Origin: Candidatus Chlorohelix allophototropha
GTDB taxonomy: Bacteria > Chloroflexota > Chloroflexia > Chloroheliales > Chloroheliaceae
Assembly (NCBI RefSeq): GCF_030389965.1
Contig: NZ_CP128399.1
Coordinates: 1,974,934-2,038,933, forward strand
DNA length: 64,000 nt
Direction: 5' to 3'
Below are positions 33,916 to 42,089 of the stretch, one piece after another (the stretch's first letter is position 1; every line of letters begins with the position of its first letter). The notes beneath the pieces are model-generated. The model made no database searches. It was not told the origin of the DNA and saw nothing but the letters and a program-made list of their open reading frames with translations. Made by a program: the position numbers and the translations under genes.

Positions 33916-34218
33916 TCAGATCTTATTATCTTCCCTCGACTCCTTGTTAGTTATTTTCGACAATACGCCTGTGAAGTCCGGCGGCAATGGTTGTGGGTTT
34001 ATACCGCCAGCGACCTGATCAAGCGCATTCTCATCCAACTCGCCGAGAGATGATTCAATCGCCTCATGCCAATCCTGCGCGCTAAAAATATAACCCTGTT
34101 GGGCTGCGAAATTAACCAGCGATTCTATATCTATGTTTCCCAATTTTTCGAGCTTGTGTTGTAGGGTGACATCACTGTTCATTTTCTGAATAAAAGTCGA
34201 TGCGTTGATTTTAGACAT
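33916..34218 (-). CDS. Nif11-leader RiPP precursor-like peptide 4
   Basis: 100 residues. Leader MSKINASTFIQKMNSD through LDENALDQVAGG. The 28-residue core begins INPQPLPPDF and then diverges into a charged tail (KESREDNKI), unlike the YLKW...GRF cores of members 2 and 5. There is no Cys. A GGAGGTG ribosome site lies 7 bases before the ATG. The core may be a frameshifted or recombined version of the 2/5 type, since the shared part stops after N-P-Q-P-L-P-P. The same orientation and spacing suggest one transcript with the rest. Confidence 0.83.
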   Translation of the reverse strand: MSKINASTFIQKMNSDVTLQHKLEKLGNIDIESLVNFAAQQGYIFSAQDWHEAIESSLGELDENALDQVAGGINPQPLPPDFTGVLSKITNKESREDNKI

Positions 34219-34305
34219 CAGGACACCTCCACTTTTTACTTACTCGGTTTAAAAACAAGAATGGGTCAGGCATTTCACCCGACCGATTCTCCAAAAATTG
34301 TTGGA

Positions 34306-34623
34306 TTAGAAGCGACCGCTTACGATAATGATGCCTCGTGCGGATAATGGGTTTGTCCATTTCAAATAATGCGCAAGGTAGCCAGGAGGCAGGGGTTGGG
34401 GATTTAGCCCTCCGGCAACTTGTTCAAGCGAGCTTTCATCGAGTTCGCTATAAGAGGACTCTACTGCTTCTTTCCAATCCTGCGCACTGAAAACATAACC
34501 CTGCTGGGCTGCGAAATTAACCAGTGATTCTATATCCATGTTTCCCAATTTTTCGAGCTTGTGCTGTAATGTGACATCACTGTTCATTTTCTGAATAAAA
34601 GTTGATGCGTTGATTTTAGACAT
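34306..34623 (-). CDS. Nif11-leader RiPP precursor-like peptide 5
   Basis: 105 residues, first gene of the minus-strand array. The Nif11-type leader (MSKINASTFIQKMNSD, then LVNFAAQQGYVFSAQDW) ends LDESSLEQVAGG. The 33-residue core starts LNPQPLPPGYL and ends GIIIVSGRF; the part in between keeps the YLKWTNP block of member 2. A GGAGGT ribosome site precedes the ATG. About 210 gene-free bases lie upstream and should hold the array promoter; I see no confident -35/-10 pair. A fragment of an unrelated membrane-protein gene follows on the far side. Confidence 0.86.
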   Translation of the reverse strand: MSKINASTFIQKMNSDVTLQHKLEKLGNMDIESLVNFAAQQGYVFSAQDWKEAVESSYSELDESSLEQVAGGLNPQPLPPGYLAHYLKWTNPLSARGIIIVSGRF

Positions 34624-34627
34624 CAGG

Positions 34628-34705
34628 ATACCTCCACTATATTATCGCCACATAAGGACGAGTTATACGTTTCTTGATTTCAATTTTGCTAGTGTGTATT
34701 GGTGT
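34628..34705. repeat. Duplicated leader region upstream of precursors 3 and 5
   Basis: About 78 bases here match 33815-33890 at roughly three quarters of positions (TATCGCCACA, then TTTCTTGA and TTCAATTT blocks in the same order). It shows that precursor units with their upstream regions were copied in tandem. The shared TATCGCCACA block could also be a regulatory site. Confidence 0.55.
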
Positions 34706-34835
34706 AATGATGTGCTAATTATATTAATACTGCTGTCCATATACTGTAATAGCGCACACATCTATAAGGCGACCTATATCACATTAAAAAGCATATTAGA
34801 TAACACAAATATTATTTATTACACAAGGAATGATT

Positions 34836-35186
34836 TTATTGTGGGTGCGGGGTAGTAAATTCAAGTGCGGCTGCCAACAGCGCAAATACTAGGTCGTTTG
34901 CTACCTGTAAAATCCGGTTGAGCGCTACAATTAGTAATAATGTGGGTGTAATTGGCACTACCAAACCAAGCAATGCTAACAGACTCAGTTCTATTGCACC
35001 CAAACCTAGCGGTATAAAAAAGAGTAGGTTGGCGGCTATGCTGGTGATTGATGAAGCCCAAATGCAGTAAGCTAAAAGAAAAAACCAGTGTGTATAATCC
35101 GGTTGGAGATTAAAAGCATATAACAAGATTACCAAGCGCAGCCCGTTTAATCCCCACACCCCCAATGAAGTAAGCCCCTCCAGCGG
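34836..35186 (-). pseudogene. C-terminal fragment of an LPG-synthase/flippase-type membrane protein (UPF0104-like)
   Basis: The open frame encodes about 116 residues with three to four membrane helices. It contains the family's GLRLVILLYAF helix and the FFIPLGLGAIELSLLALLG block that follows the conserved proline-glycine loop of lysylphosphatidylglycerol synthase TM regions. The family is normally over 300 residues, so two thirds of the N-terminus is missing. Immediately upstream (35187) a stop codon and then an IS1-type remnant begin, so a transposon joined or deleted the 5' part. Expression is unlikely. Confidence 0.7.
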
Positions 35187-35189
35187 TCA

Positions 35190-35697
35190 AATTAAATCCT
35201 GGTAAGTCGAAAAACCATCGGTACAATAGAAAATCGCTGGGGGCAATTCGTCAGCAAATTCTTGCATTTTTTCCTGGCTGCGCTCTTCCATTACCGCACA
35301 ACCCGTGATTAGAAGAGTGTCTCGGCATACACCCATTACGACGCAGACTTGTTTTTTTTTGGCTTCTACAAAGCTAAAAAGCTATCTACCTCAATGTAAT
35401 CAGTGCGCTCCTGGTCGCTTACCTGGTCGGGTAAAAGCTTTTGGGCGGCTTCGACCCAGTTAATAACGCTTTGATTGTGGACGTTTAGCAACCGACCAAT
35501 CGCCCGATAAGAAGTGCCTTCCAAATAAAGTTGAACGGCTAGCTTACGGGTCGGGGGTCGTAGCCTAGCGGTTTAGGCTGGGGTGTAAAATAGCGAGCGC
35601 AGTCCTGACAGCGATAACGCTGGGTACGGCTGCGATTGAGACCAGCTTTAATGACATAGTGATTATGTTGGCAAGTCGGGCAGTTTGGGTGACTCAT
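35190..35697 (-). pseudogene. IS1-family transposase remnant, frameshifted
   Basis: Starts at ATG 35697 behind an AAAGGAG site with the InsA zinc-finger pattern C-P-T-C ... C-Q-D-C (NCPTCQHNHYV, then RYRCQDCARYF). A first frameshift near 35540 (a C-rich run) leads into the helix-turn-helix LAVQLYLEGTSYRAIGRLL. A second one near 35378, apparently a short AGCTTT duplication, precedes the InsB-like catalytic part (FVEAKKKQVCVVMG ... YCTDGFSTYQDL). The frame then ends at the flippase fragment. At least two disruptions and a truncated 3' end make it non-functional. Confidence 0.75.
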
Positions 35698-35739
35698 TGC
35701 TTCTCCTTTTTCTTCTGGGCTTCTCGAAGCAATTATATC

Positions 35740-36809
35740 CTACTCTGCTAGTATAGGCACTCCCAGAGGGGTAGTAACCGCCTGACTATTAGGGTGTGTT
35801 GTTTCTAACAGTTTATCCAATCGTTTCTGATCTGCCAAGTGCTTGCTATCTCGAAAGGTTTGAAGAGGGGTCTTGCCGTAACAGTACCGCCCACTATGCG
35901 ACCGCTCCCGATTGTAATACTCCAGCCATTCATCCAGATCGGCCTGAACATCCTCCACACTTTGATACAGCTTCTTGCGAAAAGCAATCGCATAAAACTC
36001 TTCCTGCATTGTTTTTTGTAAGCGCTCTACGATCCCGTTCGTTTGGGGCGAATATGCCTTCGTCTTCGTATGGTCGATGTCCTCGATTGCCAGATATAAC
36101 TCGTATTCGTGGTGAGCCAGATTGCCGCAGTACTCCGTTCCGCGATCGGTCAGCACCCCGCAACACCTCCACCTCCTGCTGCTCGAACCAGGGCAGCACA
36201 CGGTCATTGAGCATATCCGCCGCCGCCAGGGCATTCTTGCAATCATACAGCTTGGCGAAGACCACCCGCGAGTAGGTATCGATCACAGTTTGTTGATAGA
36301 TACGCCCCACCCCCTTAATGGTTCCAACATAGTAGGTGTCCTGGGCAATCAGGTAACCGGGATGCTCAGTTTCAATCTCCCCGTGAGCTTCCTTCTCTTC
36401 TTTAGCTTTTTCCAGAGCCTTAAGCCGAGACTCAGTCAAAACCAGGTTTTCCTGAGCTGATTTTGCTTCCAGAGCTTTTAGTCGCTTTTTGAAGGTTTCA
36501 AGGTGAAACGAAAATCCCACGCTTTTTAAGTTCATTGCTAACCCGCAACTGACCGAAGGCGGGCTGGTCGTAGGCGAAGGTGACCACGGCTTCTTCGATA
36601 TGGGGTTCGACCCGATTAGCCGGGAGGGGCTTTTTGCGGCTAATATCTTGAAGCGCCTGATCGCTCCCGGTATCGTACAGTTCACGGTAGCGATAGAAAG
36701 TATCGCGGGAATAGCCGAGGACTTTGCAGGCCTGGCTGACATTGCCTAACTCCTCGGCTAGCTTCAGCAGTCCTACTCGCCCTTTGATGATTTTTCGTTC
36801 GACTGACAT
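35740..36809 (-). pseudogene. IS481-like transposase pseudogene
   Basis: Three frames must be joined to read it. First is an N-terminal helix-turn-helix part (36498-36809, SVERKIIKGRVGLLKLAEEL, then GYSRDTFYRYREL). A catalytic segment follows in a second frame (AQDTYYVGTIKGVGRIYQQ, first Asp). The third frame (35740-36170) holds VLTDRGTEYCG (second Asp) and TNGIVERLQKTMQEEF (Glu). The first break, near 36500, is probably a small deletion; the second, near 36165, looks like a one-base insertion. The order and D-D-E spacing fit the IS481 family. GTGTCCGA repeats near 36807 and 36862 mark one end; the other end is lost. Confidence 0.8.
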
Positions 36810-37091
36810 CGGACACTCCTTCTGATAATGCTTGTGTTGATTTTACCATACGTGTCCGATCTAGTCCTAATCATTACAACTTAATAGCTGTTTTTATTTT
36901 CGGCTATCTTACTATCAGCTTTTTCCATTTACACACACAATTTTACACTCTCGAAGGTCTCCAATTGTTTTCGCAGCAAGCAAGGTGTATGGTGGGTTAC
37001 CTTGTCAAGACAATCGGTTAAGATAGTTTAAGGTCGTTAGCTCCTTACTAATTGAATAAGGTCGAAGTCGTCATTCCCTTTGTCAGTGTTT

Positions 37092-37931
37092 TTAACCGAA
37101 GTAAACCCTACTTGGAGTCTGGTAATCCAGCGACTGATGCGGTCGGCGATTATTATAGAAATCGAAATATTCGCCTAACCCAACAGTAGCTTCAGCGGTA
37201 TTTGCGTAATCGGCTAAATAAACATTTTCCCACTTTGCTGAACGCCAAAGCCTTTCGGTGAAAATATTATCTAAGGCCCGACCTTTACCGTCCATGCTGA
37301 CCTTGCTGCCGGCTGCTTCTACCAACCGGGTGTAGTGCGGGCTGGTAAAGTGACTGCCCTGATCGCTATTAAAAATCACAGGTTGAGCTCTATTCAAAGC
37401 TCGCTCAACCGCCCGTGTCACAAAAGGTTGTTCTAAAGTTTCGCTTACTTCCCAACTTACAACATAGCGGCTGTACCAATCAATGATCGCAACCAGGTAG
37501 GCCCAACTCTTACGCAACGGCAAATAGGTTATGTCAATGCCCCAAACGTGATTGGCATAGCTGGCTTCAATGTTGCGTAACAGGTACGGATAAACCTTAT
37601 GCTCGTGATTACGCTTCGATAAATTTGGTCCGGGAGCAATGGCTTCCAGGCCCATTTCTCGCATATAACGCTGGACTGTCCGGCGATTAACCGCAAAGCC
37701 AGTCTGGCCGAGCTGACAGGTAATGCGCCGTGAACCGTAAAAAGGATAGTCGGTATAGATCAGGTCAATACGTCGCTTGAGCTCGATTTCAAAATCGCCA
37801 GGTTCAGTTTTCTGGTAATAAAGGCTCGACCGTGCCACTTGTAGCAAGTGGGCCTGAGTGGAAAGGGCCAATTCACTTTCTTCCCGTTCGACCAGGCTCA
37901 GACGGTTCGGTCGAGATACCGACACTTTCAA
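37092..37931 (-). CDS. IS3-family transposase OrfB (rve integrase core)
   Basis: 279 residues. The HTH_21-like N-terminal part (YPFYGSRRITCQLGQTG) is followed by a DDE core: VWGIDITYLPLR (Asp), VIFNSDQGSHFTS (Asp) and the Glu in DNIFTERLWRSAKWENV, with the terminal YNNRRPHQSLDYQTP block. The DDE triad is complete. It begins at a TTG inside orfA and is normally made as an OrfAB fusion by frameshifting at the A9 tract 37933-37941. Here the two frames are offset by +1 (equivalently -2), not the usual -1, so fusion would need slippage or the element may be damaged. Confidence 0.9.
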   Translation of the reverse strand: MKVSVSRPNRLSLVEREESELALSTQAHLLQVARSSLYYQKTEPGDFEIELKRRIDLIYTDYPFYGSRRITCQLGQTGFAVNRRTVQRYMREMGLEAIAPGPNLSKRNHEHKVYPYLLRNIEASYANHVWGIDITYLPLRKSWAYLVAIIDWYSRYVVSWEVSETLEQPFVTRAVERALNRAQPVIFNSDQGSHFTSPHYTRLVEAAGSKVSMDGKGRALDNIFTERLWRSAKWENVYLADYANTAEATVGLGEYFDFYNNRRPHQSLDYQTPSRVYFG

Positions 37932-38223
37932 CTTTTTTTTTCAGCCAGTTAAGCTGGATAGTTAGCTTACCGATTTCAGCGTAAAGTTTTTCTTTTTCTT
38001 TGTCGTGTTGCTCATTGATGGCTGCCAGATGCTTCTGAAACTGGGCTTCATCTGCAAAATTAGCAGGCATCGCCGTTAATGCTGCTTCGCGCCAGCGTCT
38101 CAACTGGGTGGGATGAACCCCATGTTTCGAAGCAATCTGGGTTAGAGTTTGCTCCTCTTTGAGGAGTTCCTGGACAATTTGAGCCTTAAAAGTCGGCGAG
38201 TATTTCTTTCTGGGTGTAGTCAT
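37873..38223 (-). CDS. IS3-family transposase OrfA (helix-turn-helix)
   Basis: 116 residues. A transposase_8-type helix-turn-helix lies in the first 55 residues (YSPTFKAQIVQELLKE, HGVHPTQLRRWREAA), and a leucine-zipper-like helix (about 70-105) runs up to the A9 tract. It binds the element ends. It overlaps orfB by 59 bases. A truncated second copy of the same OrfA type lies at 38509-38724, showing that relatives of this element have inserted here before. Confidence 0.9.
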   Translation of the reverse strand: MTTPRKKYSPTFKAQIVQELLKEEQTLTQIASKHGVHPTQLRRWREAALTAMPANFADEAQFQKHLAAINEQHDKEKEKLYAEIGKLTIQLNWLKKKVESVGISTEPSEPGRTGRK

Positions 38224-38508
38224 AGTTTTTAGTATACACCTTCCTTAATCCTCACCGATTGTCCGGATTTGCTACGCCATTATAGTGCGACTTTCTTCTG
38301 TCGCATTCGCAGTTACATTTCCACGCTGCGTAAGCAGGGGATGCGTGCTTTTTATGCTTTGCTCCAATCCTTCTTGGGTCGTCCGATTATCCCTGTCTAC
38401 CACTCCTGAGTAATTACATTCAAACTCCCTTTTCAGTGTGGCTTGTATTTTTCTTTTCTCCACTTATATACGAAAAAGGGTTTCATTTTTCTTTTTCCCA
38501 CTTTACCA

Positions 38509-38724
38509 CTAAATTTTACTGAGATCCTGATCCTTCTTAATTACTAATCTAATACCAAAATGCTTGGGCATCGCTTTAAGAGCCGCATCCCTCCAACGGC
38601 GTAGTTGGGTAGGATGAACGCCATTTTTTGAAGCAATTTGTGTCATAGTTTGCCCCTCTTTAAGGAGCTCTTGCACGATCTGGGCTTTAAAAGCCGGTGA
38701 ATATGCTTTTCGAGTAGTTGTCAT
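38509..38724 (-). pseudogene. Truncated IS3-family OrfA
   Basis: From ATG 38724 the first 55 residues match the neighbouring OrfA at about 80 percent (YSPAFKAQIVQELLKEGQT, GVHPTQLRRWRDAALKAMP). The frame then departs (KHFGIRLVIKKDQDLSKI) and stops, with no orfB after it. It is a decayed IS3 remnant of the same subgroup. Confidence 0.75.
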
Positions 38725-39190
38725 AGTTATCAAGATTTCCACCGTTCTTCTAGACTTTGGGTTAAGTAATATTGGTCTATTCCATGTACGATTCACGGTT
38801 TCGTTACTTTTAGCACTAGAGTTGCGGCTGAACCGAAGAACTGAACAACGAAAAAGGGTTTGGTAAGGCCTTAACTTTATCCCATCCAAAAATTTGTTAA
38901 AAGCCATCTTGCTTCCTTTCGCTATTTTGGTTTATTTGGTCACTACCTTTAGCGAATCGAAGCTTTTGCTTGTTTTGTTATTCTCTGAAACGCCCTGTCC
39001 TGTTTATCCATCGATACGCATCTTCCCGTTTTAAAAGTGATATAATTCTAAGTAAGCTTGTAAAAGCTCAGAACTTTCGTCTGGAACAATAATGATTCTA
39101 GAATAGATACAAAGAGCTTATGTCTCTTGCCTAAAGCGAAAGTACAAAAGCTATTAAATAGATAACATATATAGAGGAGAATATATAATT

Positions 39191-40279
39191 GTGATGCCTA
39201 TTATAAATGACGAAATTGTGCTGAAAGCCCTTAGTACTGTGCAAGAGCCTGAATTGGGTGGTGATTTGGTGAGCCGTAAGATGATACGTAACCTAAAAAT
39301 CGAGGGAAGCAATATCACCTTTACCATTATGCTTACTACTCCCGCTTGCCCTCTAAAGGATGTTATGGAAAAACAAAGCACGGCTGCTATTCGGAGCATG
39401 GTTCCCGACGCAGGTGCAATAAAGATAAACTTTGACTCCGATGTACGAATGAATCGCCAGAATCCCAATGGCCAACAGGAACAGTTGTTGCCTATGGTTA
39501 AGAATATTATCGCAATATCAAGCGGTAAGGGTGGAGTTGGCAAGTCTACCGTGAGCGTAAACCTTGCGGTGGCGTTAGCTCAGGATGGAGCTAGAGTCGG
39601 CTTGCTTGATGCAGATGTTTATGGTCCAAATATTCCCATGATGATGGGCAGTAGCGAAAAGCCAAAGCAAGTTTCGGCTGATAAAATCGGCGCATTGGAA
39701 GCGCATGGCGTAAAAATGATGTCAATCGGGTTTCTTGTACCACCGGGCAGCAGTATGACTTGGCGCGGGCCGATGGTTCATGGTGCTTTGCAGCAATTAA
39801 TGCGTGAGGTAGAATGGGGTACGCTTGATTATTTTATCGTGGATATGCCTCCCGGAACTGGCGATGCCCAATTGACCATGACCCAATCGGTGCAGTTGAG
39901 TGGTGCGGTAATTGTCAGCACTCCTCAAGATGTAGCATTGGGTGATGCAGTGCGTGGAATTGCGATGTTCCAGCAAATGCGCGTGCCCATTTTAGGTATT
40001 GTTGAAAATATGAGTTATTTCAACTGCCCTCATTGCGGTATGCGTACCGAGATTTTTGATCACGGCAAGGCTGAAATAGAGGCGAAAAAACGCAACATCC
40101 CATTTTTGGGTAATATCCCGATTGATACCAATATTCGAATCGGTGGTGATAATGGCGTTCCGATAGTAGTTTCTGAACCTGATTCAGCAGTAGCACAAGC
40201 TTTCAAGCACGCAGCTCGGCAAATGGCAGCCCGTATCTCGGTACTGGCAACTCGCACCCTGCCTGTTATCAAAGGTTAA
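39191..40279 (+). CDS. mrp: Mrp/NBP35-type iron-sulfur carrier ATPase
   Basis: 362 residues. The N-terminal MIP18/DUF59 domain (about 5-90, LSTVQEPELGGDLVS) is followed by the deviant Walker A SSGKGGVGKSTVSVNLA (about 114-130) and the DADVYGPNIPMMMG switch. The Fe-S-binding C-x2-C appears as YFNCPHCGM. It binds and transfers [4Fe-4S] clusters to target apoproteins in the cytosol. Start GTG 39191 is favoured because AGGAGA lies about 11 bases upstream; ATG 39194 is also possible. It is a single gene on the right edge of the IS region. Confidence 0.95.
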   Translation: MMPIINDEIVLKALSTVQEPELGGDLVSRKMIRNLKIEGSNITFTIMLTTPACPLKDVMEKQSTAAIRSMVPDAGAIKINFDSDVRMNRQNPNGQQEQLLPMVKNIIAISSGKGGVGKSTVSVNLAVALAQDGARVGLLDADVYGPNIPMMMGSSEKPKQVSADKIGALEAHGVKMMSIGFLVPPGSSMTWRGPMVHGALQQLMREVEWGTLDYFIVDMPPGTGDAQLTMTQSVQLSGAVIVSTPQDVALGDAVRGIAMFQQMRVPILGIVENMSYFNCPHCGMRTEIFDHGKAEIEAKKRNIPFLGNIPIDTNIRIGGDNGVPIVVSEPDSAVAQAFKHAARQMAARISVLATRTLPVIKG

Positions 40280-40564
40280 TTCTTATAACACTGTCGATGT
40301 TGTTAAGGGCTGCAAGTAGTTTGTGTTATATTGAGCTTAGATAGGGGAACTAAAAATAATTAAGTACCCGTACCAAGACAAGAGGGGTGGATGGTAGGGT
40401 AGCTTAGTGTACCTGTGAAATGACAATAAGAGCGGCAAAAATCAAGTTATGAAAGGCTCTGTGAAATAGTTAATACCATAATAACGCTCTATTTCCACAA
40501 ATAATAGCCATATTTGGGCTATAATATGCAAGGTGTTGTGAAAATTTTATAGAACGGATAAGTA

Positions 40565-41326
40565 ATGAATATCAAGCGATTTAAAGCGGCTGGCTTGAAT
40601 TGTATTGAAGTATCGCCCTTATTTGCGCGAGAAGATTTGCCTATTGTGGTGATTTTGCATGGATGGGGCGAGTGGGGCGAAAATTATTCTCTGTATGCCC
40701 CCTTAATTAATAGCTTAGAATATCGCTTTATATTTCCGAACGCTCCGTTTAAAGTTCCCGGTGCATTATTTAGCTGGTTCAAACTTAAATACGAGGGGTT
40801 TTTTCTCTCAAATCTGGCTCCCCAAGTTGCTACCGCCCGTTCTTATATCACTTCCTTGCTGGATGAACTCAAAGCACGTTATAACTTACCGGCGAATCGT
40901 ATGGCTCTTGGTGGCTTTAGCGTCGGTGCGATGACTGCGTTGGATACCGGTATTAGTTATCAAGATAAATTGGCAGGGCTTTTTTCTCTCAGCGGTTTTA
41001 TGGTAGCCGATACCCCATTTGAATCATCCAATATGTTGAATCTGGACAATTATTACGCGAATGACCGGGGCACATTAGAAAAGGATCTTCGGAATTTTGC
41101 AATTAGCAACACGCCGGTGTTGATTGCGCATGGCATTTATGATTTTATGATACCCTCGCAAGCCGGACGTGCTGTATATAAACAGCTAAAAGCTGCTGGT
41201 GTTCCGACCCAACTTTATGAATTCATCGGAAGCCACCAGTTTACCATTGATGAATTTGTAACTCTGAATTATTTTTTGAAAAATGCTTTTAAAACTGCCC
41301 TACTACAGGAAGCACCGATAAAATAA
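40565..41326 (+). CDS. Alpha/beta-hydrolase (phospholipase/carboxylesterase family)
   Basis: 253 residues. The fold opens with VVILHGWGEWGENY (oxyanion H-G). The nucleophile Ser is in ALGGFSVGAM (about 117-126), the acid Asp in AHGIYDFMIP, and the His in IGSHQFTIDE. These match the PF02230 carboxylesterase/phospholipase group. No signal peptide is seen, so it is cytosolic. A TATAAT-type -10 element lies about 40 bases before the ATG. It is flanked by gene-free stretches of 285 and 760 bases. The natural ester is unknown. Confidence 0.87.
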   Translation: MNIKRFKAAGLNCIEVSPLFAREDLPIVVILHGWGEWGENYSLYAPLINSLEYRFIFPNAPFKVPGALFSWFKLKYEGFFLSNLAPQVATARSYITSLLDELKARYNLPANRMALGGFSVGAMTALDTGISYQDKLAGLFSLSGFMVADTPFESSNMLNLDNYYANDRGTLEKDLRNFAISNTPVLIAHGIYDFMIPSQAGRAVYKQLKAAGVPTQLYEFIGSHQFTIDEFVTLNYFLKNAFKTALLQEAPIK

Positions 41327-42089
41327 AGGAGAGAATTCCAAATTATGATTTTACATAACTATTGATTACACACAAAATAAGGAGCAGAAAAGTTGATGCG
41401 CCTGTGCTACAACATCCTCGCCTTTTGCCGTATTCTTCTCTAACGCTTGTTTTACGTGCGTTCGCCAGCGGCAAAGATAAAGCCGTGTTGGTGCTCTCTG
41501 ATACGCTCTCTAATTCTGCTAGGATAGCCTTCAGTTGTTCGAATCCTGCTAACCTCTCCCCATTACCAACCCTCTATGGTTGTATCTGACTACAAGCATT
41601 GCGAGTCTTTTATATTTTATTACCAGAGCAAATCAATAATTTACTTTCATTCTAGAAACGTGGGAAAGAAAACAGTTAGGTAGTTTGAACAAATTTGGTC
41701 GCAAAACCCAAGAGCCAGATAGTGATCAAGAATCAAAGTTATTTATAGTATGAATAGATGCCGATAGAAAGTTTCGGCGCTTTATCATTCAGTTGTAGAT
41801 TTCACTTTTTTTGCTTTCACCTACCACCTACATTTTTCTAAAAGATGGGTCAAAATAGCCTATAAGTTTAAGTTATACCCATTTTAGTTTTCAAACCACT
41901 TGACATTTTATAGGCAGACTCTTAGAATTATTTCAACTAAGCCAGCAGATGTTTCCAATTATATAATCAGTTGTTTCTGAATAAACTAGTTTGCAAAACT
42001 TACTGGCGTTTTAATTCTTGTGCAACTTTACCTCCTTCAACCTACTCGCACAATCTGCTTTTTAGACCTATTACTCGAAAGCTAAAAAT
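41327..42089. other. Gene-poor stretch with a possible decayed coding fragment
   Basis: About 760 AT-rich bases without a supported gene. On the minus strand 41380-41560 reads openly as a helical stretch (LKAILAELESVSEST, then SLPLANARKTSV) but lacks a start, an end and any recognised family, so it may be the remains of a gene. The right part (41800-42089) should contain the promoter of the lipid-system operon. No good consensus pair was found. Confidence 0.35.

Larger units (their letters stand above)
37009..38263 (-). mobile_element. IS3-family insertion sequence
   Basis: About 1.25 kb, bounded by imperfect inverted repeats that begin GACAATCGGT at both ends (37009 rightward and 38263 leftward). 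It holds overlapping orfA and orfB on the minus strand. A target duplication is not obvious, and the ends lie against other IS debris, so exact borders are uncertain by a few bases. Confidence 0.8.

Noticed and set aside
32493-34623. CRISPR-like direct repeats in the leader-peptide region
   Set aside because: The repeated DNA is several hundred bases per unit and codes for conserved leaders; there are no 25-40 base repeats with unique spacers and no cas genes.
36122-36460. 112-codon plus-strand frame over the IS481 pseudogene
   Set aside because: Antisense shadow of the transposase catalytic region; the minus-strand frames carry the D-D-E motifs.
38272-38463. 63-codon frame between the IS3 element and the orfA remnant
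   Set aside because: No similarity recognised, no ribosome site; probably remnant DNA between insertion events.
41500-41560. tRNA-like GTTCGAATCC string
   Set aside because: It resembles a T-loop, but the flanking five bases on each side do not pair, and no acceptor, D or anticodon stems can be built around it.
41362-41589. 75-codon plus-strand frame in the gene-poor gap
   Set aside because: Starts at TTG, low-complexity composition, no recognisable domain. The minus strand here is equally open. Not called as a gene.
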